This document shows positions 39,690 to 47,369 of a DNA stretch of 52,519 nt, piece after piece. The stretch is taken from positions 13,680 through 66,198 of the forward strand of contig DJVG01000033.1 of NCBI GenBank assembly GCA_002441095.1, read 5' to 3'. Both the position numbers and the translations under genes were made by a program. Under the pieces are notes generated by a model that was not told the DNA's origin, searched no databases, and saw only the letters and a program-made list of their open reading frames with translations. Position 1 is the first letter of the stretch. Every line of letters begins with the position of its first letter. The stretch comes from Elusimicrobia bacterium UBA6262. Lineage in GTDB: Bacteria; CAYTYR01; UBA6262.

Positions 39690-41138
39690 ATGAGGAAAAA
39701 CCTAAAGAGTTTATTTCTATTTGTTTTATTATGTGTGATTTATCCTGGACATACAAATGCTGGGGAAAGAGACATAAGCTTTATCTATAAACCGAGATAC
39801 GTCAGCGCAGAATTTATTCTAACTCAATTAAAATCTAAAAAGGGCTTTACTAAGATGGAGCCAGAGGGAAGTCAAGATTTCATCGAATTTGGATTTATGT
39901 GGAGTGTGCACAATAAAGGTCCTGATTTAGAAAAATTTGTAAGATATATAGCTGAAGATGTCGATACTATTAATAATGGGATAAGGAATTTAGGTTTTAA
40001 GGATATTGATGGCTTTAGGCAAAAGTATTCAATTAGTAAGGATCAAAACTCAGTAGAATGCAAATTAATTGAAATTCTGGGTCATGACAGTAATGGCGAA
40101 GAATATTCGCTAAAATCTAATAAGAGTATGGAAGAATTCCTTAAGGACAATGATAAACGAACATATGCAAATGATGACACAATATATGGCCCGCAATCGG
40201 CAATTTATGATAATTACTTGTATATTAGGTATCTAGGTCTAAAAAATCCCGGCTGGCGTAGTGGCGGATATGAGAGTTCATTGTCTCCGGTACTAAAGAG
40301 CAATTTACCAGTGGGGTATTTGGAAAGCTCATTTGAAATATGGTTTGTTCCTGTGGAAGCAAAAATTGAGGTTAGTAAATATAAAGATCGATTAGTTCTG
40401 CCGAAATATTTGGGAACAAGGAATGGGAGGCATATATTTGCCTTAGCGCGCAAAGGCAGTCCGGAAGAAATGAAACTAATGTACGAAAGATTAAGTACGA
40501 TGTATTTATTACCACTTAAAGAGTCGATTAATAAAATATTGAAAGAAATGAAGGACGATTTTGCATACCCTTATACGATCATAAGCAATCAAGGGGTAGG
40601 CAAGCTAAAGCTAGGTGATAAGAAGTATAAAATATATGATTTAGCACTTGCCAATGACCGCATAATTGATACTTCCCAAACAAAAGGCTCTCTCTCTCAG
40701 CCGACAATCTTCGTTTATCCAGAATACCATTACTCAGACTATAAGATAGCCGCGGAGTACAAGAAGAATAATAAAATAAACTTCATTTATCTTAGCGATC
40801 CAAGATTTAGCACAAAAGAAGGTATTATTCCAACTATCTCTAAAGTTGAATTTGATATAATTACCAATAATAATTATTCAAGTGTTGAAGATTACTATGT
40901 CAATCCAGGCATAGCAGAGAAAAAGGAATGGTGTAGGGCATATAAGATACCTGGTTATGATAATGTGACTTTTATTTTTGTATATGGATATAAGAGGTGG
41001 ACCAATGATAAAAAATTTGATAAAGATAAATTTTTAAAATTGCAGCAAATAAATATAGGGACCCCGAATCCTGGGGTAACTTATGACGAGCTCCTGAAGC
41101 AGAATAAATATCAGAAAAATAACGGGGTCTGCCCTTGA
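39690..41138 (+). CDS. Secreted protein of unknown function
   Basis: 482 residues with a signal peptide (LKSLFLFVLLCVIYPGHTNA). The mature protein is mixed alpha/beta, rich in Lys, Tyr and Asn, without a motif I recognise. The last residues NNGVCP and the TGA stop come from the dispersed GGGGTC...CCCTTGAAA repeat (41124-41141), so the original C terminus has been replaced or lost. It starts at ATG 39690 with GAAAGG upstream. AT-rich composition matches the rest of the accessory block. Confidence 0.65.
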   Translation: MRKNLKSLFLFVLLCVIYPGHTNAGERDISFIYKPRYVSAEFILTQLKSKKGFTKMEPEGSQDFIEFGFMWSVHNKGPDLEKFVRYIAEDVDTINNGIRNLGFKDIDGFRQKYSISKDQNSVECKLIEILGHDSNGEEYSLKSNKSMEEFLKDNDKRTYANDDTIYGPQSAIYDNYLYIRYLGLKNPGWRSGGYESSLSPVLKSNLPVGYLESSFEIWFVPVEAKIEVSKYKDRLVLPKYLGTRNGRHIFALARKGSPEEMKLMYERLSTMYLLPLKESINKILKEMKDDFAYPYTIISNQGVGKLKLGDKKYKIYDLALANDRIIDTSQTKGSLSQPTIFVYPEYHYSDYKIAAEYKKNNKINFIYLSDPRFSTKEGIIPTISKVEFDIITNNNYSSVEDYYVNPGIAEKKEWCRAYKIPGYDNVTFIFVYGYKRWTNDKKFDKDKFLKLQQINIGTPNPGVTYDELLKQNKYQKNNGVCP

Positions 41139-41280
41139 AATGTGCCCGCCACTGATACGTCGGCGGGCGACCTTCGGTCGAATCCGGGGACACCTCCTGC
41201 TGATCCCGATAAGTCGGGATCAATACGCGGGGGCAGGCAATACTAATTAAATAAATTAGTATTACGTCCCGCAGAAGGAT
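41121..41280. repeat. Repeat cluster: 36-bp unit (-) and AATACTAATT palindrome
   Basis: GGGGTCTGCCCTTGAAATGTG, then a 36-bp unit (41145-41180) with GCCCGCC/GGCGGGC and CGACC-TTC-GGTCG stems, then CCGGGGACACC. AATACTAATT (41239-41248), 5-base loop, AATTAGTATT (41254-41263) is a perfect 10-bp stem, followed by ACGTCCC. Confidence 0.8.
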
Positions 41281-41287
41281 AATTTTT

Positions 41288-42100
41288 ATGATCGACTTCT
41301 TTTATAGCCTTAACCCTATCTGGCAAGCCGGCTTGGCTGGTATCTTCACCTGGGCGCTGACCGCCGCTGGTGCCGCTTGTGTCTTTGCGATCCGGACGGC
41401 TAATCAGAAGGTACTGGATGCCATGCTTGGTTTTGCCGCGGGAGTCATGATGGCGGCCAGCTTTTGGTCGTTGCTGGCTCCGGCTATAGAAATGTCGCAA
41501 GATCATGCCATAGCTTCATGGATACCTGCTGCTACCGGGTTCCTGCTGGGAGCGATATTTTTAAGGTTACTGGATAAGATACTGCCGCATCTGCATATTG
41601 ATTTTCCCATGTCTGAAGCTGAAGGTATTAAAACCTCATGGAAGCGTACTACCTTACTCGTAGCCGCGATCACCTTGCATAACATTCCTGAAGGCTTAGC
41701 GATCGGAGTGGCGTTTGGCGCCGCGGCAGCTGGTTTCCCGGCGGCTACTTTGCCGGCAGCTATAGTCTTAGCGCTTGGGATCGGGATCCAGAATTTCCCA
41801 GAGGGCTTCGCCGTCTCCGTGCCATTGCGGCGAGATGGGGTGAGTGCTTTAAAGAGCTTTTGGTATGGCCAGCTATCCGCGATAGTGGAGCCGCTGGCAG
41901 CAATAGCCGGGGCAGCCGCAGTGCTGAGCGCAAAACCATTATTGCCGTATGCGTTAGCTTTTGCCGCGGGAGCCATGATCTTCGTGGTGGTGGAGGAAGT
42001 AATACCAGAATCACAGCGTCATGGCCATACTGACCTGGCCACGGGAGGCGCGATGCTGGGATTTCTGGTGATGATGATACTGGACGTGGCACTAGGGTAG
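41288..42100 (+). CDS. ZIP-family metal transporter
   Basis: 270-residue inner-membrane importer of divalent metal such as Zn or Fe. Eight membrane helices are predicted. The metal-site helices are clear: ITLHNIPEGLAIGVAFGAA (about 133-151) and IGIQNFPEGFAVSVPL (about 165-180), with a further acidic VVVEEVIPES near 235. The pattern is that of the GufA/ZupT branch of ZIP. The His-rich loop is short (HLHIDFPMSEAEG). It starts at ATG 41288 and its stop runs into another repeat. GC content is core-like, in contrast to its AT-rich neighbours. Confidence 0.9.
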   Translation: MIDFFYSLNPIWQAGLAGIFTWALTAAGAACVFAIRTANQKVLDAMLGFAAGVMMAASFWSLLAPAIEMSQDHAIASWIPAATGFLLGAIFLRLLDKILPHLHIDFPMSEAEGIKTSWKRTTLLVAAITLHNIPEGLAIGVAFGAAAAGFPAATLPAAIVLALGIGIQNFPEGFAVSVPLRRDGVSALKSFWYGQLSAIVEPLAAIAGAAAVLSAKPLLPYALAFAAGAMIFVVVEEVIPESQRHGHTDLATGGAMLGFLVMMILDVALG

Positions 42101-42104
42101 TGAT

Positions 42105-42222
42105 TTGGGGTCAGGGCTAAATTATTGACAAGAATATCTGCACTTGAAATGTGCCCGCCACTGATACGTCGGCGGGCGACCTTCGGTCGAAATATAAGTA
42201 CAATGGAATCTGGGGACATAAG
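42105..42222. repeat. Second copy of the 36-bp unit (-) with GGGGTCAGGGCT
   Basis: TTGGGGTCAGGGCTAAAT (42106-42123), then CTTGAAATGTG and a 36-bp unit at 42154-42189 that is identical to the one at 41145-41180, then TCTGGGGACATAAGG. Confidence 0.8.
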
Positions 42223-42241
42223 GAATAAAGGGAGTAATCAA

Positions 42242-42622
42242 ATGCCGTTCGCAAGTATTCATACGTATATAATTAATTTTCTGGCCGGGGTGGCAGTATC
42301 CACTGTCGGCTTATGGATAATGTTCCAGTTTTTTGACATAGATAAGTCTTTCCGGCAGGCGATCTGGATTTCCATAATGGTCAGCTTTGTCAATTTACTG
42401 CCTTATGTGACCTATTTTTTCTCGATCCCGTTATTGGCTTTTTTGTTGAACCGGCGGGGGAGCTTATCAGCCGGCGGGATAATAATAGTTTTAATTTCCT
42501 GGCTGGGACTCAACAGCGTGTTTTATACCGGACTGGAACAATTAGGGTTTAAATATACCATGCAGCTGCCGGGATTGCAGGTAATAATACTTTCCATTCA
42601 CCGGATATGGCTGAATCAATAA
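42242..42622 (+). CDS. Small polytopic membrane protein
   Basis: 126 residues with four hydrophobic helices (about 7-29, 40-60, 64-76, 84-103) and short polar ends. I do not recognise the family. The frame is open further upstream, but those codons lie in the dispersed repeat, and AAGGGAG stands at proper distance before ATG 42242, so this start is chosen. It may be transcribed with the ZIP transporter, from which it is separated by a repeat. Confidence 0.65.
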   Translation: MPFASIHTYIINFLAGVAVSTVGLWIMFQFFDIDKSFRQAIWISIMVSFVNLLPYVTYFFSIPLLAFLLNRRGSLSAGGIIIVLISWLGLNSVFYTGLEQLGFKYTMQLPGLQVIILSIHRIWLNQ

Positions 42623-42719
42623 GGGGTACAAAATTACTTTCAAGATCATTATCACAGCAGTGCTTTTACTTCTTCTGCCGGGGATGGTCTTGGCGGAAGG
42701 TTTGACTTTTAGCGGTTAA
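42623..42719 (+). pseudogene. Truncated signal-peptide gene fragment
   Basis: The codons from 42630 read KITFKIIITAVLLLLLPGMV, then LAEGLTFSG and a TAA at 42717-42719. There is no start codon. A 21-base stretch (42667-42687) is identical to 43414-43434 inside the signal peptide of the beta-barrel gene at 43356. It is therefore a partial duplicate of that gene's 5' end, or of a relative. Confidence 0.65.
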
Positions 42720-42725
42720 TTTTAC

Positions 42726-42764
42726 TTGACATCTAGTATCTCTTATGGTATGTTTATACCATAA
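42726..42764 (+). promoter_or_regulatory. Promoter and palindromic operator of wHTH-MNT module 3
   Basis: TTGACA (42726-42731), 17-base spacer, TATGTT (42749-42754). The perfect palindrome TTATGGTAT-GTTT-ATACCATAA (42743-42764, 9-bp arms) covers the -10 region. It is the third module of this kind, again with its own operator sequence. Confidence 0.72.
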
Positions 42765-42788
42765 ACATGGTAATAAGAGGGAATGATG

Positions 42789-43334
42789 ATGCTCAATGTG
42801 CGGTCAAAGGTTGCGAAAAAAATACTGAATTACTTCTTCCTGAATGAGACCAGGAAGGCCTATGTGAATGAATTAGCCAGGATCATTGGCGAAGAGGCTA
42901 AAAATGCTTATAGGATATTGCTGCGCCTGGAAGAGGCGGGGATCCTTAAAAGCGAGTATGCCGGCAAGGAAAGATATTTCTCCGCTAACCATCAGGAGGC
43001 ATTATATAAAGAATACAAGAAGATCTTTCTTAAGACAGCTGGCATAGAATTAAGTATTACCAACAAGTTGACTAATCTCACAGGGTTAAAGGAAGCCTAC
43101 ATATATGGGTCTTATGCTAATAATAAATTCGGCCCGGAAAGTGATATAGATCTATTGTTGGTTGGAAAACACAACATTATAGAAGCAGAAAAAGCTTTAC
43201 ATGACCTACAAAAGAGTATCGGCCGGGAAATAAATATTGTGAATATGACTCAGGAGGAGTTGAAAAAGAGACAGAAGGATGAGGATCAGCTCATAACAGA
43301 GATATTTAAAAATAAAACCAAAAGGATAATATGA
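42789..43334 (+). CDS. Winged-helix/MNT nucleotidyltransferase fusion, orphan
   Basis: About 181 residues, built like the protein at 28800: a winged helix (AYVNELARIIGEEAKNAYRILLRLEEAGIL, wing GKERYFS) over residues 20-66 and a minimal nucleotidyltransferase with GSYAN and SDID (Asp pair 121 and 123 counted from the first of three Met). Both carry the closing REIN motif. No HEPN gene follows; the next gene encodes a beta-barrel. It may be an orphan regulator, an antitoxin whose toxin was lost, or act on HEPN proteins elsewhere. ATG 42789 is favoured because GAGGGA lies seven bases upstream; 42783 and 42786 are possible. Confidence 0.82.
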   Translation: MLNVRSKVAKKILNYFFLNETRKAYVNELARIIGEEAKNAYRILLRLEEAGILKSEYAGKERYFSANHQEALYKEYKKIFLKTAGIELSITNKLTNLTGLKEAYIYGSYANNKFGPESDIDLLLVGKHNIIEAEKALHDLQKSIGREINIVNMTQEELKKRQKDEDQLITEIFKNKTKRII

Positions 43335-43355
43335 GAGTGGAGGCATATTATAAGT

Positions 43356-44591
43356 TTGTGCAAGAACTATTCCAAACAATTAGATAAATTAATATTCATA
43401 TTAGGTATGATGATACTTCTTCTGCCGGGGATGGCTATGGCGGAGGCTCAGAACAAATCAGAAATAACGCTTTCTGGCTATGCGGAAACAGGGTCAAGGG
43501 CGACGGATGAATCTGACTATGAACCGGAGCTGGATGACAGCTATACGTATCATAATGCTTCGATTGCACTCAGCATGGATTCTAAGAGAACCCATTATCG
43601 AATCAGTGGTTTTCAATATGAAAAAAAGTATGAAAAATTAAATAGCCTAAACAATGATTCCCGGGTATTGAATGCCGGGATATTTTATTGGTTAGATCCT
43701 GCAGTGAAACTCGACCTCGATATGAAGGTTAGGCGGAAACGGTACGAGGATAATGCTGCCGGGGATTATGACCAGGTAATGGTAGCGCCGGGGATCACGT
43801 GGAAGATGGCGGATAAGTCCTCGGTAGGGCTGACTGCGGGGATTAATAATTATAATTATCTCAACAGGGAGGATGAAGTAAGGCGGTTCATCAGGGTGAG
43901 GGGAACAAATTATTTGTTAGATGGCAAGCTGACGCTGACTGGCGGGGTCAGGCTGGAGAGGCTGGATGAGAGACAGCAGGATAGGTATAGGACGCAGAAT
44001 AAGGCGGATATGGGGCTGAAATACAAGGCAGACATGATCTGGATAGAGAGCATGAGTATAAAGGCGGAAAAAGGCCGTGGCGACACTAAGGATGAGGATA
44101 ATGACCTGGACCTGGATTATGAATACTGGCAGGGAAATGTCCGGACCTGGCATACTATTGGCGAGAAGATCAAGACTGATCTGGCGTATGAATATATGAA
44201 GAAGGATTATTTATTGGCGAATAATGATTTTCGGCAGTTTAGCATCAGTAATGGCTGGAATTATGAGTGGCTGTCCCTGGATATGAAACATAAAGAAGTG
44301 GCGTATGGGGACAGGGTGAATAGTAATTACCGCCGGGAGACGCTGGGAGTAGGCGCGCGGTATGCTAAGCGGATGGACTGGAATGCGCGGGCTGGGGTAG
44401 AAGGGAATTATTACCGGTATGAGAATGGCGTAAATGATAAAGACAGGTATAAGATAATATTAGGCGGAGAGAAGGTATTGACTAAGCAGGTGCGGTTGGG
44501 TGTAGAATTGAAGTGGCGGTTGACGGATAACAGGAATAGCGCTGACAAGAAAGATGCCGGAATAAGAGTAACTGCAGAGTATAAATACTAA
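43356..44591 (+). CDS. Large outer-membrane beta-barrel protein
   Basis: 411 residues. The signal peptide is LIFILGMMILLLPGMAMA. The mature part is a series of amphipathic strands separated by charged turns (ITLSGYAETGSRATDE, VKLDLDMKVRRKRYE, LTLTGGVRLERLDERQQD, ARAGVEGNYYRYENG, VRLGVELKWRLTD) and ends IRVTAEYKY with a terminal aromatic, as barrels do. About 16-18 strands are likely. Strand-rich charged style recalls MtrB/DUF-type porins, but the family is not assigned. TTG 43356 is the presumed start, with GGAGG 13 bases upstream. A 5' fragment of a relative lies at 42623. Confidence 0.75.
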   Translation: MCKNYSKQLDKLIFILGMMILLLPGMAMAEAQNKSEITLSGYAETGSRATDESDYEPELDDSYTYHNASIALSMDSKRTHYRISGFQYEKKYEKLNSLNNDSRVLNAGIFYWLDPAVKLDLDMKVRRKRYEDNAAGDYDQVMVAPGITWKMADKSSVGLTAGINNYNYLNREDEVRRFIRVRGTNYLLDGKLTLTGGVRLERLDERQQDRYRTQNKADMGLKYKADMIWIESMSIKAEKGRGDTKDEDNDLDLDYEYWQGNVRTWHTIGEKIKTDLAYEYMKKDYLLANNDFRQFSISNGWNYEWLSLDMKHKEVAYGDRVNSNYRRETLGVGARYAKRMDWNARAGVEGNYYRYENGVNDKDRYKIILGGEKVLTKQVRLGVELKWRLTDNRNSADKKDAGIRVTAEYKY

Positions 44592-44598
44592 ATTGACT

Positions 44599-45262
44599 TT
44601 ATTCTTGGGGGACCAGGACATTGATCGCTCCGGGAATGACCTTGATCTGCAGGGGCATTTCTTTTAATACTTCGCCATCACATTGAATTGTTTGCTTGGG
44701 TGTTGAGGAAACACTGATCTCTTTGCCTTGCCAGTGCTCCACCAGCTCCAAATTGACCGGACGTTCCCGTTTGATCAAGGTAGTGGCAAAATGCTTAAAT
44801 AAACTAAGGTTCGCCTTTAGTAAGACCAGGACATCAAGCCATCCATCGCTGATATCTATATGCTTATCGTAAGATATGTTGCTAAATCCGAGATTGCCGG
44901 TATTAGTAATAATGCAGGTTAAGCCTTTAACTTCGTGCTGTTTGCCATCGATCATCAGATGGTAGACGGTTTTTTTTCTTTAAGGCCGCTGCTGCTGAAA
45001 GAAAATAAGCGAAGATGCCATACTTATTTTTTGTCTCGCGAGCCGCTCCTTTTACGATATCTGCGCCATAACCAAGACTTATTCCCACAATGAAATAGCG
45101 CTTATCAAACTGCCCCACATCGAGAGGTTTTTTCTTTAGCTTGCCCTGGCTCAGGAGATTGCCGGCTTCTTTCATGGAGGTATTGATAATAGGCAAGATA
45201 GCTTCGTCTTTGCCGGCGGCGGGATTAATAATAAGGTGAATATTCTTTATTTTCTTTTCCAT
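44599..45262 (-). pseudogene. Diacylglycerol/lipid kinase (YegS/BmrU type), decayed
   Basis: Reads as two frames of one gene. The N-terminal part HLIINPAAGK is the start of the lipid-kinase domain. It jumps after about 25 residues to KKKPLDVGQFDKRYFIVGISLGYGAD, so about 80-90 residues with the GGDGT nucleotide-binding motif are missing. The frame then breaks at an 8-base T run (44970-44977; A run on this strand). The rest, IDGKQHEVKGLTCIITNTGNLGF through ISDGWLDVLVL, continues in the other frame. The deletion alone would abolish ATP binding. It follows the phosphatase remnant in a minus-strand pair that fits a former lipid-metabolism operon. Confidence 0.78.
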
Positions 45263-45264
45263 AG

Positions 45265-45717
45265 CTATGGTCTTTTCTGCCAATATTTTTCAAAGGCTTT
45301 GATCTGCCTGCGGATATACCACCTTCTGGGATCAGCTACCTTACGGGCAGTGGTTAATAAGTCGATGGCTTCTTCACTGGTACGTCCCATACTGATAAGA
45401 ATGGCGGCGGCCATGGCCACGCTGCGCCGTTTGCCTTGCAGGCAGAATACTAAAACCATGCCTTTATTTTTAATAACAGGAAGCGCCGCTTCAACTCCGA
45501 TCAGCAGTTTCTTGATGGAGATGGGCGTAAAAAATGTATCATATGTTTTGATCTATAGGGTTTTAAAAGGCGGCAGGGTATAGATCTTTTCAGGCGGAAT
45601 TTGCCCGATCATGGAAATGATCAGGTTGAAATTGAGCACTTTTAATTCATCGGCATGTTCCTGGCCGACCCTGGAACCTACATATAAATAGTCGGTGACT
45701 TTGGATATAGCTATCAT
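45265..45717 (-). pseudogene. Dual-specificity phosphatase with in-frame TAG
   Basis: One frame on the minus strand runs from about 45717 to 45265 with a single stop, TAG at 45553-45555, inside the domain. Before it: VTDYLYVGSRVGQEHADELKVLNFN (N-terminal DUSP signature). After it: FTPISIKKLLIGVEAALPVI and VFCLQGKRRSVAMAAAILI, a CX5R catalytic loop in which the usual His before Cys is Phe. The TAG is a single-base change from TGG. TAG also ends ordinary genes here (recA, for example), so recoding is unlikely. With the lipid kinase after it, it may have formed a PTPMT1-like phosphatidylglycerol-phosphate pathway (inference). Confidence 0.75.
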
Positions 45718-45762
45718 AATTTTATAATAATTCCCAGTTAGAAAAAAGTCAATAAAAAACAC

Positions 45763-46036
45763 CTTTAGACTATTGTATACTTAAAAGAATTTTGAGACAA
45801 TTATACATAGGTACAATTGCTTTATTTATTGGTCAGGCCTATATAGAAGATACTTCAACTAAATATAAAGGAGGCACGTGGTAGCGGAAAAAACAAAGGC
45901 AGAACGCGGATGGCAAATGACGGATGGCGGCTAAAAACGGTTGATAGAAAGAGCTAGAATACGAGTATCAGGATAGCAGGATAGCAGAAAATAAGGTGTT
46001 AAATAAAAGTTAAACAATGGATGATAGGAGAATAAA
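45763..46036. other. Intergenic region with a relic of the DUF2934 leader
   Basis: 274 bases between divergent genes. TAAATATAAAGGAGG, one base, then ACGTGGTA at 45859-45882 matches the leader of the DUF2934 gene at 46677-46700, but the ATG position reads TAG. GGATGGC and ATCAGGATAGCAGGATAGCA short repeats occur near 45908-45985. AGGAG before ATG 46037 serves sodB. Confidence 0.6.
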
Positions 46037-46654
46037 ATGAATAATGATAAGACTGGAAATGCTTTGCATCTCTTGCCGCCCCTGCCTTACGCAGATAACG
46101 CGCTGGCCCCTGTAATCTCCGCGCAGACGATTTCTTTCCATTATGGCAAGCATCACAAAACCTATGTCGATAATCTTAATAAACTGATAACCGGTACGAA
46201 GTTCGCAGGACTGCCTCTGGAAAAGATCATCATGGCGACAGCCGGTAAAGCTGATAAATCCGCGATCTTCAATAATGCCGCGCAAACATGGAACCACACG
46301 TTTTACTGGAGTAGTCTGGCACCGCAAGGGGGCGGAGAACCGCCCGCGGCACTAAAGAAAAAGATCGAGACTTCCTTCGAGACCGTAGATGCATGTAAGA
46401 AAGAGTTGGCGGCTACGGCCATGAGCCAGTTCGGCAGCGGTTGGGTTTGGCTGGTGCTGAAGAGCGGCAAGCTTAAGGTGGTCAAGACCAGCAACGCTGA
46501 GGTACCTTTGACCAAAGGAGTAAAGCCGCTATTAACCATTGATGTCTGGGAACACGCCTACTATCTTGATTATCAGAATCGCCGGGCGGATTACCTTAAC
46601 GCTGTTCTTAATAAATTGATCAATTGGAGTTTCGCGGCGGACAATCTAAAATAA
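46037..46654 (+). CDS. sodB: Iron/manganese superoxide dismutase
   Basis: 205-residue enzyme that disproportionates superoxide in the cytoplasm; no signal peptide is present. Landmarks in order: PPLPYADNALAPVISAQTISFHYGKHHKTYVDNLN with the first metal His (about 35), the second His in QTWNHTFYW (about 86), QFGSGWVWL, and DVWEHAYYLDYQNRR with metal Asp and His. All four ligands are intact. Fe or Mn preference cannot be told safely; Gly and Gln positions near the active site are ambiguous here. TAGGAG precedes ATG 46037. Confidence 0.93.
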   Translation: MNNDKTGNALHLLPPLPYADNALAPVISAQTISFHYGKHHKTYVDNLNKLITGTKFAGLPLEKIIMATAGKADKSAIFNNAAQTWNHTFYWSSLAPQGGGEPPAALKKKIETSFETVDACKKELAATAMSQFGSGWVWLVLKSGKLKVVKTSNAEVPLTKGVKPLLTIDVWEHAYYLDYQNRRADYLNAVLNKLINWSFAADNLK

Positions 46655-46699
46655 TATGACATAGAGAATATGCTTCTAAATATAAAGGAGGTACGTGGT

Positions 46700-46888
46700 A
46701 TGGGTGAGCATAATTGTTATGGGCAAGATGCATTGGATTGCATCAGGGTAAAGGCCTATGAATTATGGGAGAAGGATGGTCGGAGGAATGGTAATGATAT
46801 TTACTATTGGTTGGAGGCAGAGAATACAGTAAAGCCCCATATTAATCATAAAGACCGGCATAGCCATGAAAAAACAGCTGGACAGTAG
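46700..46888 (+). CDS. DUF2934 small protein
   Basis: 62 residues. IRVKAYELWEKDGRRNGNDIYYWLEAE (13-39) is the DUF2934 signature, a short helical motif of unknown role often found in stress-related small proteins. ATG 46700 is chosen since AAAGGAGG stands 10 bases upstream; the open frame begins 30 bases earlier. The leader including this site is duplicated at 45859-45882. It lies between sodB and a DUF883-like gene, a plausible stress cluster. Confidence 0.8.
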   Translation: MGEHNCYGQDALDCIRVKAYELWEKDGRRNGNDIYYWLEAENTVKPHINHKDRHSHEKTAGQ

Positions 46889-46933
46889 CAAAGAAAAAAA
46901 CTGTTTATAAACCTAAAGGAAAAGGAGGATGCT

Positions 46934-47188
46934 ATGAATGGACAAAAAGAAAAAAGTGTGCACAAAGCTGTGAGAAAAAGCGGTGGAAAGAACCATGAGG
47001 TCGGCGCTAATATCACCCAGAAAGTAGATATGCTCCGCGATGCTGTGATAAAAAGCAGTAATACCGTACGCGAAGCTGGCGCTAGTATCAATCAAAACTT
47101 TAAAAAGAATCCCTGGTCGTTTTTGACGGGAATAGCTTTAGTAGCGCTGTCTACTGGTTATCTTATGGGCAGGTCTCGGAAAGTTTAA
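46934..47188 (+). CDS. DUF883 (ElaB/YqjD)-like small protein
   Basis: 84 residues: a Lys/Asn-rich amphipathic helix (about 20-50) with heptad-like spacing and then NPWSFLTGIALVALSTGYLMGRSRKV, a single C-terminal membrane helix preceded by NPW. This plan matches DUF883/ElaB-YqjD proteins, which tether ribosomes to the inner membrane in stationary phase. AAAGGAGG precedes ATG 46934. It is followed by a clean terminator. Confidence 0.72.
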   Translation: MNGQKEKSVHKAVRKSGGKNHEVGANITQKVDMLRDAVIKSSNTVREAGASINQNFKKNPWSFLTGIALVALSTGYLMGRSRKV

Positions 47189-47265
47189 TGTCTATAAATA
47201 AAGGGAACGTTTGTTCATGCTCAGTAATTAGGTAACTCATTTCAAGATTATGATAAATTAAAATT

Positions 47266-47293
47266 AAACCCAAGTTTACACTTGGGTTTTTTT
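47266..47293 (+). terminator. Intrinsic terminator after the DUF883-like gene
   Basis: AAACCCAAG (47266-47274), loop TTTACA, CTTGGGTTT (47281-47289), with T to 47293. Perfect 9-bp stem. Confidence 0.88.
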
Positions 47294-47301
47294 ATGGTAT
47301 A

Positions 47302-47336
47302 AGTACGGGTATCAGGAAATCAGGATATCAGGAAGT
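47302..47336. repeat. ATCAGGA short-repeat tract
   Basis: GGGTATCAGGAAATCAGGAT and then ATCAGGAAG: three to four units of ATCAGGA. A related tract is at 45966-45985. Confidence 0.65.
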
Positions 47337-47369
47337 GGACGGTTCCAATTAATTCTAAAGGGGGAAGAG

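Noticed and set aside
41145..41180. tRNA-like or terminator hairpins in the GCCCGCC...GGTCG unit
   Set aside because: No T run and no cloverleaf; an identical copy at 42154-42189 shows it is a dispersed repeat.
42125..42241. Upstream extension of the small membrane protein at 42242
   Set aside because: The added codons come from the 36-bp repeat and are not protein-like; ribosome-binding site supports ATG 42242.
45553..45555. TAG as a sense codon (amber recoding) in the phosphatase
   Set aside because: TAG ends intact genes here such as recA and the DUF2238 gene, so recoding would damage them; nonsense mutation is simpler.
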